Origin: JBBIII01 sp037446575
GTDB taxonomy: Bacteria > Bacteroidota > Ignavibacteria > UBA10030
Direction of reading: 5' to 3'
DNA length: 27,084 nucleotides
Assembly (NCBI GenBank): GCA_037446575.1
Contig: JBBIII010000028.1
Coordinates: 1-27,084, forward strand
Each line of letters opens with the position of its first letter. Position 1 is the stretch's first letter. Below, piece by piece: positions 16,041 to 24,371 of the stretch. The notes beneath the pieces were generated by a model. It ran no database searches and was not told the origin of the DNA. It saw only the letters and a list, made by a program, of their open reading frames with translations. The translations under genes and the position numbers were made by a program.

Positions 16041-18143
16041 ATGAAGAAAAGAAATTCAATCTATCTATTCGTAAATGCGTGTGTGTTGTTGCTTTGTGCA
16101 ACGACACTTATAACTGCTCAAGAAGCGGAACATGCACGAGTTGCTCAAATCAAACTTCTTGCGCGCGCTTCCAAAGATTCTATTGTTCTTCGCTGGGCGC
16201 CAACAACGGCAGGTGGATGGCGTATTGCTAATGCCATCGGTTATACTGTTGAACGAATGAGCATTGATAAGCAAACTGGTATTGAGATTACTAAATACCA
16301 ATTATTAATTGAACGTCCACTCAAACCAATGGCTCTTGAAGAATGGAAACATTATGCCGGGCATTCTAACGATTTCTCCGCTATTGCCGCTCAAGCGGTA
16401 TACGGAAAATTATTTAAACCTCAAGCTGGAAAACAGGGCGGATTTGCCGAACTGCGGGCTGCAGCCGATGAACTTCTGAATCGTCACTCGTTTGCGCTCT
16501 TTGCCGCTGATAACGATGCTGTAACTGCAAATGCGCTCGGTTTGCGTTTTGTCGATAAACAAATCCGTTCTGGCGAACGATATGTCTACCGGGTATATGT
16601 TGCGAAACCAACAACCGAATATACTTTCGATACAGCGTATGTCATGATTGACGCCATAGACACGCCGCCGGCTGATCCGCCTCTTGGATTTCGTTTTGAA
16701 AGTGGCGATGGCATAATCAAGTTATACTGGGATGAGCTTGATGTTCAACACTTTTCAGGTTACTACGTTTATCGTTCGAACGATGGAAAAAATTATACAA
16801 GATTGAATTCAACCACGCTCATCATTCCAACAACAACACAAGACGATGTTAACACGTATCCAAAATTTGTTGATACAGCAACTACGAATTATAAAAAATA
16901 TACCTATCGCCTTGTAGGTATAACACCTTTTGCCGAGATCAGTAGACCTGCAGAAATTGTGGCGTTCTCACGCGATCTAACTGCGCCGCCTGCGCCGACA
17001 CTGCAAAAACCTAAACAACTTTCGGTAACGCGCATTAAATTGACGTGGGAACAATCCCAACTGCCCGCTGATCTCAAGGGATTTGTTGTCGCACGTAGCT
17101 ACTCTCCCACCGAAGAATATGAAATTCTCACAAAGCAACCATTGCCGTCTCGTCAAAGAGAATATACCGATGTACTCGATGAATATGACGCGGCGTACTA
17201 TGCCGTTGCGGCAATCGATACTGCAGGAAACCATGCATTTTCTCTTCCGACATACATTGCTATTGTTGATTCTGTGCCGCCGCCAATGCCAAAAGGTTTG
17301 CGCGGCAAAGTGGAAAAAAATGGCATAGTAACACTGTGGTGGCAACCCGTGAAGAAACGAAATATCCTTGGCTATCGTGTGCTTCGCGCAAACAATCCAA
17401 CGCACGATTTTACACAAGTAACCGGACATATTCACCCTGATACGCTATTCGTTGATTCGGTAGATATTCGCGTACTGACAAAGAAAATATATTACAAGGT
17501 TGCAACAGTGGATAAACACTACCAGCATTCAGCGCTTTCAGAAATGGTCGCGCTTCAGAAACCAGATGTGCTTCCGCCGAGCACACCCGTTTTTCGAGAT
17601 GTGTTTGTAACAGACTCTACAGTCCGCTTGAGCTGGAATCTAAGTGCAAGCAGTGACGTTGCCAAGCAGTTGCTTCTGCGACGTGAAGAGAACTCAACTC
17701 GCTGGATAACACTCGATACGCTCACAGCAAAAAAAACGGAGTACATCGATAAACGTGTTAAACAAAACATTCGCTATCTTTATTCACTTGTGTGCATAGA
17801 TTCTGCTGGCTTGCGTTCGGAAGAAACCTTGCCTGTTACTGCACGTCCGTTCGATAGCGGACAACGCGAACCAGCAACAAATCTTGTTGCTAATTACAAC
17901 CGAAAAACGAAAACAGTTATTCTGACATGGAACTACTCACCCAAGAAAAAAGAAAACTTCTGGTTCGTTATTTACAAGTCAACAGATGGAAAATCGTTTA
18001 GAGAATATGAATCGGTGAAAGCCGGCATGCGATCCTTTACCGATTTAACTCCATTGAAAGGTAAAAATATTTATGGCATTGTTGTAGTAACTGCTGGCGG
18101 AGGTCAATCCGAGATGGCGAATACTTTTGTAAATGTTCAATAA
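16041..18143 (+). CDS. Exported protein with about six fibronectin type III repeats
   Basis: This 700-residue protein starts with a clear signal peptide (MKKRNSIYLFVNACVLLLC..., cleavage after LITAQ). The frame is open back to 15879, but only the ATG at 16041 has both a ribosome-binding site and a signal peptide directly after it. Six FN3-type modules follow. The first (about 33-190) carries an insertion; the others begin near residues 212, 314, 411, 510 and 608. Each has an early P-rich segment, a tryptophan in the B strand (KLYWDE, KLTWEQ, TLWWQP, RLSWNL, ILTWNY) and a GYYVYRS-like C strand. There is no catalytic motif or sorting domain. It sits 13 nt after the beta-barrel gene, as the last gene of the surface operon. 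Adhesive or scaffolding function is inferred from the repeats. Confidence 0.85.
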   Translation: MKKRNSIYLFVNACVLLLCATTLITAQEAEHARVAQIKLLARASKDSIVLRWAPTTAGGWRIANAIGYTVERMSIDKQTGIEITKYQLLIERPLKPMALEEWKHYAGHSNDFSAIAAQAVYGKLFKPQAGKQGGFAELRAAADELLNRHSFALFAADNDAVTANALGLRFVDKQIRSGERYVYRVYVAKPTTEYTFDTAYVMIDAIDTPPADPPLGFRFESGDGIIKLYWDELDVQHFSGYYVYRSNDGKNYTRLNSTTLIIPTTTQDDVNTYPKFVDTATTNYKKYTYRLVGITPFAEISRPAEIVAFSRDLTAPPAPTLQKPKQLSVTRIKLTWEQSQLPADLKGFVVARSYSPTEEYEILTKQPLPSRQREYTDVLDEYDAAYYAVAAIDTAGNHAFSLPTYIAIVDSVPPPMPKGLRGKVEKNGIVTLWWQPVKKRNILGYRVLRANNPTHDFTQVTGHIHPDTLFVDSVDIRVLTKKIYYKVATVDKHYQHSALSEMVALQKPDVLPPSTPVFRDVFVTDSTVRLSWNLSASSDVAKQLLLRREENSTRWITLDTLTAKKTEYIDKRVKQNIRYLYSLVCIDSAGLRSEETLPVTARPFDSGQREPATNLVANYNRKTKTVILTWNYSPKKKENFWFVIYKSTDGKSFREYESVKAGMRSFTDLTPLKGKNIYGIVVVTAGGGQSEMANTFVNVQ

Positions 18144-18236
18144 GATATAATTTATTATCGACACGTCTATTAATACTATCAAGCAGATTGCTTAGTATAA
18201 TTGAAAAAGTCAGACGCAAAAACCCATTTTGCTAAA

Positions 18237-18266
18237 ATGACAATTCACCTCAATAAAAGTTATAAT
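18237..18266 (+). promoter_or_regulatory. Candidate sigma70-like promoter for hpnC-hpnD
   Basis: ATGACA (18237-18242) and TATAAT (18261-18266) are separated by 18 nt in the 219-nt gap between the FN3 gene and hpnC. Transcription would begin about 90 nt before hpnC. The -10 element is perfect for the general consensus, but the primary sigma factor of many FCB bacteria prefers other motifs, so this is tentative. Confidence 0.35.
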
Positions 18267-18362
18267 GAACTGTTAGTCGAATCCGAATCTGCTTGATTTT
18301 CCCTTAGCCATTCCACATATTAAACCTATAATTAATAATATTTTTCAAAAATGAAATAATTA

Positions 18363-19241
18363 ATGAGTAATCCGAAATTACATATCAAAGGAAAATATTG
18401 GTCGGCAGAAGATGGATTTCGCTATTGTGAAAAAATTGCACGCAGTCATTATGAAAACTTTCCAGTCGCATCTTTTTTTATTCCAAAAGAAATGCGAAAG
18501 TATATCTGGACAATCTATGCTTTTGCCCGAATTGCCGATGACTATGCCGATGAACCCGGTTACACGCTTGCTGAACGCATTGATAATCTTCATCAATGGG
18601 ATTTATATCTTGAAGAATGCTATAACGGCAATCCTACTCATCGTGTGTTTGCCGCATTAGCGGAGACCGTAGAGAGATTTCAAATTCCAAAAGAACTTTT
18701 TAAAAACCTATTAACTGCTTTCAGAAGCGATGTTACAGTAAAAAAATACCAGACTTACGAAGACTTGCTTTCTTATTGCTCTAATTCAGCCAATCCTATT
18801 GGTCGTCTGATATTACTGCTATTTAATTACAGAAGCGAATTGATGATGCAATACTCTGATTTTATATGCACAGCATTGCAACTAACAAACTTTTGGCAGG
18901 ATGTATCTATCGATTTAAATAAAGAGCGCATTTATATTCCTATGGAAGACATTGAAGAATTTGATTTAACCGAGCAAGAGATTTTAAATAAGGTATTTGA
19001 CGATAGATTCAGAAATTTGATGGCGTTTCAAACGCGCCGAACTGCAGACCTTTTTATTGAAGGCAAACCTTTGTTATCATTAGTAGGAAAGGAGCTTTCT
19101 TTAGAATTGAAATTGATTTGGGGCGGAGGAACATTTGTTTTACAGAAAATTCACGCGCAAGATTACAATGTGCTTAATAAACGTCCGGTTATTACCAAAT
19201 TTGAAACGATAAAACTTCTTTTTCAATCTTTTTTATCTTAA
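18363..19241 (+). CDS. hpnC: Squalene-synthase-family protein HpnC (hydroxysqualene synthase)
   Basis: HpnC converts presqualene diphosphate to hydroxysqualene in the three-enzyme HpnCDE route to squalene, the hopanoid precursor. This 292-residue protein has the usual length and the all-alpha trans-isoprenyl synthase pattern. The first aspartate-rich motif is DDYADE (Asp59, Asp60, Asp63), following YAFARIA. The second is NFWQDVSID (Asp180, Asp184), followed by KERIYIP. The N-terminal HYENFPVASFFIP segment and FWQD in place of ILRD separate HpnC from HpnD and from phytoene synthase. No ribosome-binding site is apparent before the ATG. It is followed after 9 nt by hpnD, so the two are cotranscribed. 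The third enzyme of the route, HpnE, and a squalene-hopene cyclase are not in the window. Confidence 0.85.
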   Translation: MSNPKLHIKGKYWSAEDGFRYCEKIARSHYENFPVASFFIPKEMRKYIWTIYAFARIADDYADEPGYTLAERIDNLHQWDLYLEECYNGNPTHRVFAALAETVERFQIPKELFKNLLTAFRSDVTVKKYQTYEDLLSYCSNSANPIGRLILLLFNYRSELMMQYSDFICTALQLTNFWQDVSIDLNKERIYIPMEDIEEFDLTEQEILNKVFDDRFRNLMAFQTRRTADLFIEGKPLLSLVGKELSLELKLIWGGGTFVLQKIHAQDYNVLNKRPVITKFETIKLLFQSFLS

Positions 19242-19250
19242 TTTATCTTT

Positions 19251-20135
19251 ATGAAAACAGAGGTTACTTCAACTCCAGATTTATCGCAAAATAGAAAAAG
19301 TAGTTTTTATTTCTCTTTTCTATCTCTTCCGCGTCATAAACGAGACGCAATAGAAACCATATATGCTTTTTGTCGTTTTACAGACGATATTGTTGACGAA
19401 GAAAGAGATGAAAATGAAAAACACGAACTGCTTTTAATGTGGACAGAAGAATTTAAAAAAGCTCTGTATGGCATTTCACGTTTTTCATTGCTTAATAAAC
19501 TTGCGGCAATAATTCATAAATTCAATATTCCTGTCGAATACTTTTACGAGCTGATAAAAGGAATGGAAATGGATTTGATTAATACGCGTTACGGAACTTT
19601 TGTAGAGCTGGAAATCTACTGCCGCAGAGTCGCTTCTACTGTTGGATTGATTTGCGCGGAAGTATTTGGTTATAAAAATGAAAAGACTAAACAATACGCT
19701 GTAAATCTTGGAATTGCATTACAGCTTACAAATATTTTACGCGATATCAAGGCAGATGCAAAAAAAGGACGCATCTATTTGCCATTGGAAGATTTGGAAA
19801 GATTTAATTATAGCGAAAGCGATCTCTTTAATAATGTTTATAATGATCAATTTAAAATGCTAATGAAATTTGAGTGTGATAGAGCGCGTGAATATTTTCG
19901 CTCTGCAAAAGCGCATCTAGCTGAAGAAGATAAACCGCTCTTTACTGCCGCGCGCACTATGGGTAATATCTACTTTCTGTTGCTTAAGCGTATAGAAAGC
20001 GCGAAGTATAATGTTTTCTCAAAGCATATAAAACTTTCTTCTCCGCTTAAAATTTTAGTGGTTATGATTTTACGTTTGAGAAAAAGTTTTCCAAGAAATA
20101 TTCATAAATTATTTCGCACTGAATTACCCGCTTAA
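19251..20135 (+). CDS. hpnD: Presqualene diphosphate synthase HpnD
   Basis: HpnD joins two farnesyl diphosphates into presqualene diphosphate, the step before HpnC. The protein has 294 residues. It opens with the SSFYFSFLSLPRHKRDAI segment typical of HpnD/phytoene synthase proteins. Motif one is TDDIVDE (Asp45, Asp46, Asp49) after YAFCRF; motif two is NILRDIKAD (Asp165, Asp169), followed by KKGRIYLPLEDLERF. The GMEMDLINTRY and YCRRVASTVGLICAEVFGY stretches fit HpnD best, but a phytoene synthase cannot be excluded from motifs alone; adjacency to hpnC settles it in favour of HpnD. The gap to hpnC is 9 nt and no Shine-Dalgarno sequence is visible. Confidence 0.83.
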   Translation: MKTEVTSTPDLSQNRKSSFYFSFLSLPRHKRDAIETIYAFCRFTDDIVDEERDENEKHELLLMWTEEFKKALYGISRFSLLNKLAAIIHKFNIPVEYFYELIKGMEMDLINTRYGTFVELEIYCRRVASTVGLICAEVFGYKNEKTKQYAVNLGIALQLTNILRDIKADAKKGRIYLPLEDLERFNYSESDLFNNVYNDQFKMLMKFECDRAREYFRSAKAHLAEEDKPLFTAARTMGNIYFLLLKRIESAKYNVFSKHIKLSSPLKILVVMILRLRKSFPRNIHKLFRTELPA

Positions 20136-20165
20136 TTGACAACTAATTGCAACTTAGCGTAACAT
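20136..20165 (+). promoter_or_regulatory. Candidate promoter for the MerR-type gene
   Basis: TTGACA (20136-20141) begins directly after the hpnD stop codon, and TAACAT (20160-20165) follows at 18 nt spacing. Transcription would begin about 28 nt before the regulator's ATG. It could let the regulator be expressed apart from the hpn genes. Confidence 0.35.
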
Positions 20166-20199
20166 TTAATATTTTTAGCTAAAATTATATGAGGCGTCT

Positions 20200-20583
20200 A
20201 TGAAACATAGCAGTATAAAAAAATTATACTATTCAATTAGCGAGGTAAGCAAAATTACAGGATTAGAACAATATGTTCTGCGTTATTGGGAAACCGAATT
20301 TCCTGAATTGAAACCGGCAAAGAATCGGGCAGGAAATCGGATTTATACTAATAAGGACATTAAATTAATAATGCATATTAAGCAATTACTACGCGATGAA
20401 AAATATACTATCGAAGGCGCCAAGCAAGTAATGAAAGAATATAAACCAGAACCAGATTCTGGAGAACAACTTGAACTTCTTAGCGTCCCGCAAAAGAAAA
20501 AAATTCAGGATGATGAAATCAAAGAAGAAATAAAAGAAGTAAAAGAATTCTTGGAAGAAATATTAATCAAGTTGGAGAAATAG
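20200..20583 (+). CDS. Short MerR-family transcriptional regulator
   Basis: This 127-residue DNA-binding protein has a MerR-type winged helix-turn-helix over residues about 9-78: YYSISEVSKITGLEQYVLRYWE, then the wing ELKPAKNRAGNRIYTNKDI and the IKQLLRDEKYTIEGAKQVM helix. After residue 80 there is only a low-complexity, strongly charged helix (repeated KEEIKEVKEFLEE), probably a dimerising coiled coil. There is no effector-binding domain and no cysteine for metal binding, so it is unlikely to be a classical metal or drug sensor. GAGG at 20191-20194 is the ribosome-binding site. It follows hpnD at 64 nt in the same direction and converges with ettA. Its targets cannot be read from the sequence. 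Confidence 0.88.
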   Translation: MKHSSIKKLYYSISEVSKITGLEQYVLRYWETEFPELKPAKNRAGNRIYTNKDIKLIMHIKQLLRDEKYTIEGAKQVMKEYKPEPDSGEQLELLSVPQKKKIQDDEIKEEIKEVKEFLEEILIKLEK

Positions 20584-20648
20584 TTTTTTATTGCTGTTTT
20601 AAATCTGCGAAACCTGTAATCGGCGAAAAATCTGAGCTATCAATAAAA

Positions 20649-22322
20649 TCATTCTCTTGTCAATCTCTTATATTTAATTCTATGCGGCTGGTCTGCGGCG
20701 ATGCCCAACTTTTTCTTTCTGTATTCTTCGTATTCTGAATAATTGCCATCATACCAAACTACACTGCTATCTCCCTCAAAAGCAAGAATATGCGTCGCAA
20801 CGCGATCCAAAAACCAGCGATCATGTGAAATAATTACAGCACAGCCGGCAAAATTTCCGAGTGCTTCCTCTAAAGCTCGAAGCGTGTTGACGTCGAGATC
20901 ATTTGTCGGTTCATCGAGCAGTAGAACATTAGCGCCCTCTTTCAATACTTTTGCAAGGTGAACCCTATTTCTTTCTCCACCGGAAAGCTTGCCTACAATT
21001 TTTTGTTGGTCTGCGCCGCTAAAATTAAATCGTGCAACATATCCGCGCGAATTTACTTCCCGATTCCCGAGCTTCATTAAATCCTCACCGCCTGAAATTT
21101 CTTGCCATATAGTTTTTTCTGGATTTAGCGGGCGGGACTGATCAACATAAGCCAATCTTACAGTATCTCCAATATTAATTGTTCCAGTATCTGGCTCTTC
21201 TTGTTTGGTAATCATTTTAAAAAGCGTAGTTTTACCGGCGCCGTTTGGTCCAATAACGCCAATTATACCCCCCGGAGGCAATGAGAATTCCATATTCTCA
21301 AATAATAAACGCTCTCCGTATGCTTTCGACACTCCTTTAGCTTCTATAACAACATCGCCAAGTCGTGGTCCGGGTGGTATAAAAATTTCCATTTCCTCAT
21401 CGCGCTTGTCGGTTTGCTCAGTTAACATTTTTTCATACGCAGAAATTCGCGCTTTGCTTTTTGCATGTCGTCCTTTTGGATTTAAACGAACCCATTCCAA
21501 TTCTTTCTGCAATACTCGTTGACGCTTGGATTCCTGTTTTTCCTCTATCTCTAATCGCTTTTTCTTCTGTTCTAACCAGGATGAATAATTTCCTTCGAAA
21601 GGAATTCCTTCACCACGATCCAATTCTAAAATCCAACCGGCTACATTGTCTAAAAAATAACGATCATGTGTTACTGCTATTACCGTTCCTTTATACAAAC
21701 CTAAATGATGTTCCAACCAGGCAACTGACTCAGCGTCTAAATGGTTTGTTGGCTCATCAAGCAATAACACATCCGGTTCCTGAAGCAACAATCGGCAGAG
21801 AGCAACTCGACGCCTTTCACCACCGGAAATTATATTGATTGACGTTTCAGGGGGAGGACATCTTAAAGCATCCATTGCTTGTTCAAGCTTGCTGTCTAAA
21901 TCCCAAGCATTTAATTGATCAATTCTATCTTGCAGTTTGCTTTGTTTTTCTAACAACGTGTCATAATCGGCGTCTGGCTCTGCTAATTGCTGATTAACTT
22001 CTTCGTATTCTTTTAAAAGATAGACAACATCTTGAACACCTTCTTCAACAATTTCTTTAACAGTTTTAAAAGGATCCAATTCAGGTTCCTGCGGCAAGAA
22101 GCCAAACGTAATTCCTTTTTGGCAGGTTATCTCGCCTAAATAGTCTTTATCAACGCCGGCTATAATCCGCAAAAGCGTACTTTTCCCAGCTCCATTTAAC
22201 CCGAGCACGCCAATTTTTGCTCCATAAAAAAAAGACAGATAAATATCTTTCAATATTTGTCGGTTCGGTTTTACAACTTTTCCTACACCAATCATTGAAA
22301 ATATTATTTTATTGTCTGTCAT
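20649..22322 (-). CDS. ettA: Energy-dependent translational throttle protein EttA (ABC-F ATPase)
   Basis: EttA is a soluble ABC-F protein that binds the ribosomal E site and gates early elongation according to the ADP/ATP ratio. This 557-residue protein has the family's usual length. The first ABC cassette has Walker A GLNGAGKST (41-49), signature SGGERRR and Walker B LLLDEPTNHLDAES. The second cassette has GPNGAGKTT, SGGERNRVHLAKVL and LLLDEPTNDLD. The linker between them is the charged RQRVLQKELEWVRLNPKGRH helix region. The C-terminus PHRIKYKRLTRE is diagnostic for EttA rather than Uup or other ABC-F members. It is the only gene on the minus strand here. It is divergent from the Sel1-repeat gene, with 74 nt between its start codon and that gene's listed TTG. 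Confidence 0.95.
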   Translation of the reverse strand: MTDNKIIFSMIGVGKVVKPNRQILKDIYLSFFYGAKIGVLGLNGAGKSTLLRIIAGVDKDYLGEITCQKGITFGFLPQEPELDPFKTVKEIVEEGVQDVVYLLKEYEEVNQQLAEPDADYDTLLEKQSKLQDRIDQLNAWDLDSKLEQAMDALRCPPPETSINIISGGERRRVALCRLLLQEPDVLLLDEPTNHLDAESVAWLEHHLGLYKGTVIAVTHDRYFLDNVAGWILELDRGEGIPFEGNYSSWLEQKKKRLEIEEKQESKRQRVLQKELEWVRLNPKGRHAKSKARISAYEKMLTEQTDKRDEEMEIFIPPGPRLGDVVIEAKGVSKAYGERLLFENMEFSLPPGGIIGVIGPNGAGKTTLFKMITKQEEPDTGTINIGDTVRLAYVDQSRPLNPEKTIWQEISGGEDLMKLGNREVNSRGYVARFNFSGADQQKIVGKLSGGERNRVHLAKVLKEGANVLLLDEPTNDLDVNTLRALEEALGNFAGCAVIISHDRWFLDRVATHILAFEGDSSVVWYDGNYSEYEEYRKKKLGIAADQPHRIKYKRLTRE

Positions 22323-22396
22323 GTTTTTTCCGGATTAATTTATTGAAACTTAATTAATATTTAGTTTTATATTTAGCAGTATGAACTATTATTAAA

Positions 22397-23977
22397 TTGG
22401 CATTTGCTCTAACAATATACGAAATTGTCTTAAAGGTTAAAAAAGAAGGAAATATAATTATTAATAAAACTCATATCGCTGTAAAATTATTTTTTGTTTT
22501 CTTGCCGTTAATTCATCTGTCGTTATCGCAAGAAACGAAAAAGCCGCTGGTTTATCGCAATTACGAAACAACCTCGATTCCGTTGGTATTACCGTCAACG
22601 CTTGATATGCAATTACTCGAAGCGTTCGTTCTAATGAAAAAAGCTAATGCCGGCGAATCGCCCGCACAGCACGAATTAGGTTTGCGTTACTTGTTCGGAA
22701 AAGGATTTCCTGCAGATACTGTTAAAGCCGCATCATGGATTCTGAAAGCGGCTAAACAAAAACTTGCAATAGCTCAGTATAATTATGGAATATTACTTAT
22801 GAATGGTCGAGGCGTAGAGTGGAATCCATTTGAAGCGTTTAAAATTTTTCGAATGTCCGCCGAACAATTAAATCCCGATGCGCTATATGTTGTAGGTTTG
22901 TTCTATACAGAAAATTTAGTTGTTCAACGCGATTGGCAAAAAGCTTATCAGTATTTTAAAAAATCTGCTGAATATGGAAACGAATATGCGCCGCTCGCAA
23001 TAAAAGAAATAGAATCCAGATTGTTGCATAAAGAACCCGATAAATTACAAAAAGAAGTGTCAAAAAAATCTGCGCGCAAAGATTCAATACCCACATTGTT
23101 ATTTATTGACTTTCATGCAGATACAACCTCAACTGTAGATGATACGACAATTATACGGGATGTATATAAGGGAATTGATACGGCAAGCATTCCAAATTTG
23201 ACAGATAGTAATAATTTGACTAAAGTAGACACAAGTGTATTTTCATCGATAATGATGGCGGCTTCGGCGGGTAGCCCTGAGGCGCTTTGTTTTATAGGCA
23301 GATGCTATGAGCGCGGCATCTACTTACCCAAGAATATCATTCTTGCGGCTTTATTTTATATTCGAGCCCTTAACCTCGATTCGTTTAGAGCACCGGCGCT
23401 TTTATGGAAATTAATAAACCAAAACGATTTTACTCGCGAACTCGAATTTCAAACTACACTGAAAAATCCTGACGCTTTATTTGTATGGTCAGGTCTGACC
23501 TATTCGGGTTTTAGCAAAAGGTTAAGCGGCGAACAGGCATTCGAATTGTTACAACAAACTGCTAAAGAAAATCATATTCAGTCTCTTATTGATTTGGGGT
23601 CGTGTTATTACACCGGCAGATGGGTCAAACAGGATCGGAACAAGGCAATTGAAATATGGAAGCATGCTTCAACCTTAGGCAGTTACGAAGCTACTATTCG
23701 ATACGCAGCAGCAATTATTTTAACACGAACTTCAGATGCGCATAAGAATTTAGAAATTTCTATTTTACGAAAAGCCGCTAAAGATGGCTCTTTGTTGGCT
23801 GATCTAACGCTTGCTTATTGTTATGAAAATGGGATTGTTTTAAAACGCAAAAAAGGAGAGGCATATCGTTTATATCACAAGTCGCTTTTCAGAGGAAGTG
23901 AATCTGCATACAATGCACTTTATAGAATGTACGATGAAATTCGACCGGACGATCCCGAATTCTTGTTAACTAACTAA
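22397..23977 (+). CDS. Exported Sel1-repeat (SLR) protein
   Basis: This is a 526-codon frame from a TTG at 22397; the true start is uncertain. Residues 25-44 (THIAVKLFFVFLPLIHLSLS) look like the core of a signal peptide, but 24 residues precede it and there is no ATG or GTG before it. A GAAGGAAA ribosome-binding sequence at 22445-22452 is placed to serve an ATT at 22457 or 22460, which would give an ordinary signal peptide. The mature protein has Sel1-like helical repeats in two groups, about 75-205 and about 290-505, with signatures such as AQHELGLRYLFGKGF, AQYNYGILLMNGRGV, ALCFIGRCYERGIYL and LADLTLAYCYENGIV. A linker of Thr/Ser/Asp-rich sequence separates them. SLR proteins act as protein-protein scaffolds; the partner is unknown. 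Confidence 0.75.
   Translation: MAFALTIYEIVLKVKKEGNIIINKTHIAVKLFFVFLPLIHLSLSQETKKPLVYRNYETTSIPLVLPSTLDMQLLEAFVLMKKANAGESPAQHELGLRYLFGKGFPADTVKAASWILKAAKQKLAIAQYNYGILLMNGRGVEWNPFEAFKIFRMSAEQLNPDALYVVGLFYTENLVVQRDWQKAYQYFKKSAEYGNEYAPLAIKEIESRLLHKEPDKLQKEVSKKSARKDSIPTLLFIDFHADTTSTVDDTTIIRDVYKGIDTASIPNLTDSNNLTKVDTSVFSSIMMAASAGSPEALCFIGRCYERGIYLPKNIILAALFYIRALNLDSFRAPALLWKLINQNDFTRELEFQTTLKNPDALFVWSGLTYSGFSKRLSGEQAFELLQQTAKENHIQSLIDLGSCYYTGRWVKQDRNKAIEIWKHASTLGSYEATIRYAAAIILTRTSDAHKNLEISILRKAAKDGSLLADLTLAYCYENGIVLKRKKGEAYRLYHKSLFRGSESAYNALYRMYDEIRPDDPEFLLTN
22445..22452 (+). promoter_or_regulatory. Shine-Dalgarno-like sequence inside the 5' end of the Sel1 frame
   Basis: GAAGGAAA lies 60 nt inside the frame that opens with TTG at 22397. 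It is followed at 4-7 nt by ATT codons (22457, 22460) directly before the signal-peptide-like segment. It suggests initiation downstream of the TTG on a non-standard codon. Confidence 0.3.
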
Positions 23978-23986
23978 AATATTATT

Positions 23987-24120
23987 GTAATTACTCGGTG
24001 TATTAGCAATAATAAATAACATAGACTTCTCGCGATTCAATGCCGCCGGCAATATTACCAGATGAAACAATAGCAATGCTGTTTTGTGTCTGTGTTAATC
24101 ACGCGCTTTTTATCTGTTCA
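23987..24120 (+). repeat. Decayed dispersed repeat, copy B
   Basis: This is the partner of 7191-7323, beginning 9 nt after the Sel1-repeat gene's stop codon. The alignment offset is 16796 nt from the start through about 24058, then 16795 to near the end, so only one single-base gap and one 2-nt gap near the tail are needed. Shared blocks are TAATTACTC (23988-23996), TAACATAGA (24017-24025), CGGCAA (24047-24052), TGAAAC, CTGTTTT (24079-24085) and CTGTTCA (24114-24120). Confidence 0.7.
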
Positions 24121-24249
24121 CTCTCTTTGGTGTTATCAGTGTTCTATTATTTCATAAATCTTTATTCTTTTCTTTAAGATAACTCCCTTGTAATTGATTT
24201 TTTTAGAAATTACATATTTAAAATGGTCCTTCCGTTTTTCTGATTTAAC

Positions 24250-24277
24250 TTGACATTCTTTACTGGCATTTCATTTG
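24250..24277 (+). promoter_or_regulatory. Candidate Bacteroidota-type promoter for the propeller sensor
   Basis: TTG (24250-24252, within TTGACA) is followed at 17 nt by TTCATTTG (24270-24277). This differs at one defined position from the TAnnTTTG motif used near -7 in Bacteroidota. Spacing is slightly short for that class, and no sigma70-type -10 lies at the right distance. Confidence 0.22.
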
Positions 24278-24371
24278 CGATAATATTAATTACAGGATTT
24301 TATTTATAATAAATGAAAGGGATCAATCTAAGCAAAAATTCAGTTGTTGGCGGTTTTCTATATTTATTTTC

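Larger units (their letters stand above)
23978..24371. other. 394-bp gene-free region upstream of the propeller sensor
   Basis: This region has no substantial coding frame. Its first third is copy B of the decayed dispersed repeat (23987-24120). A possible promoter lies at 24250-24277. A 20-codon frame (24313-24375, begins MKGINLSKN) overlaps the start of the next gene by ATGA. No terminator hairpin was found after the Sel1 gene. Confidence 0.6.

Noticed and set aside
20584..20648. Bidirectional terminator between the MerR-type gene and ettA
   Set aside because: The 65-nt convergent gap has T-runs but no hairpin that I can pair to more than a few bases.
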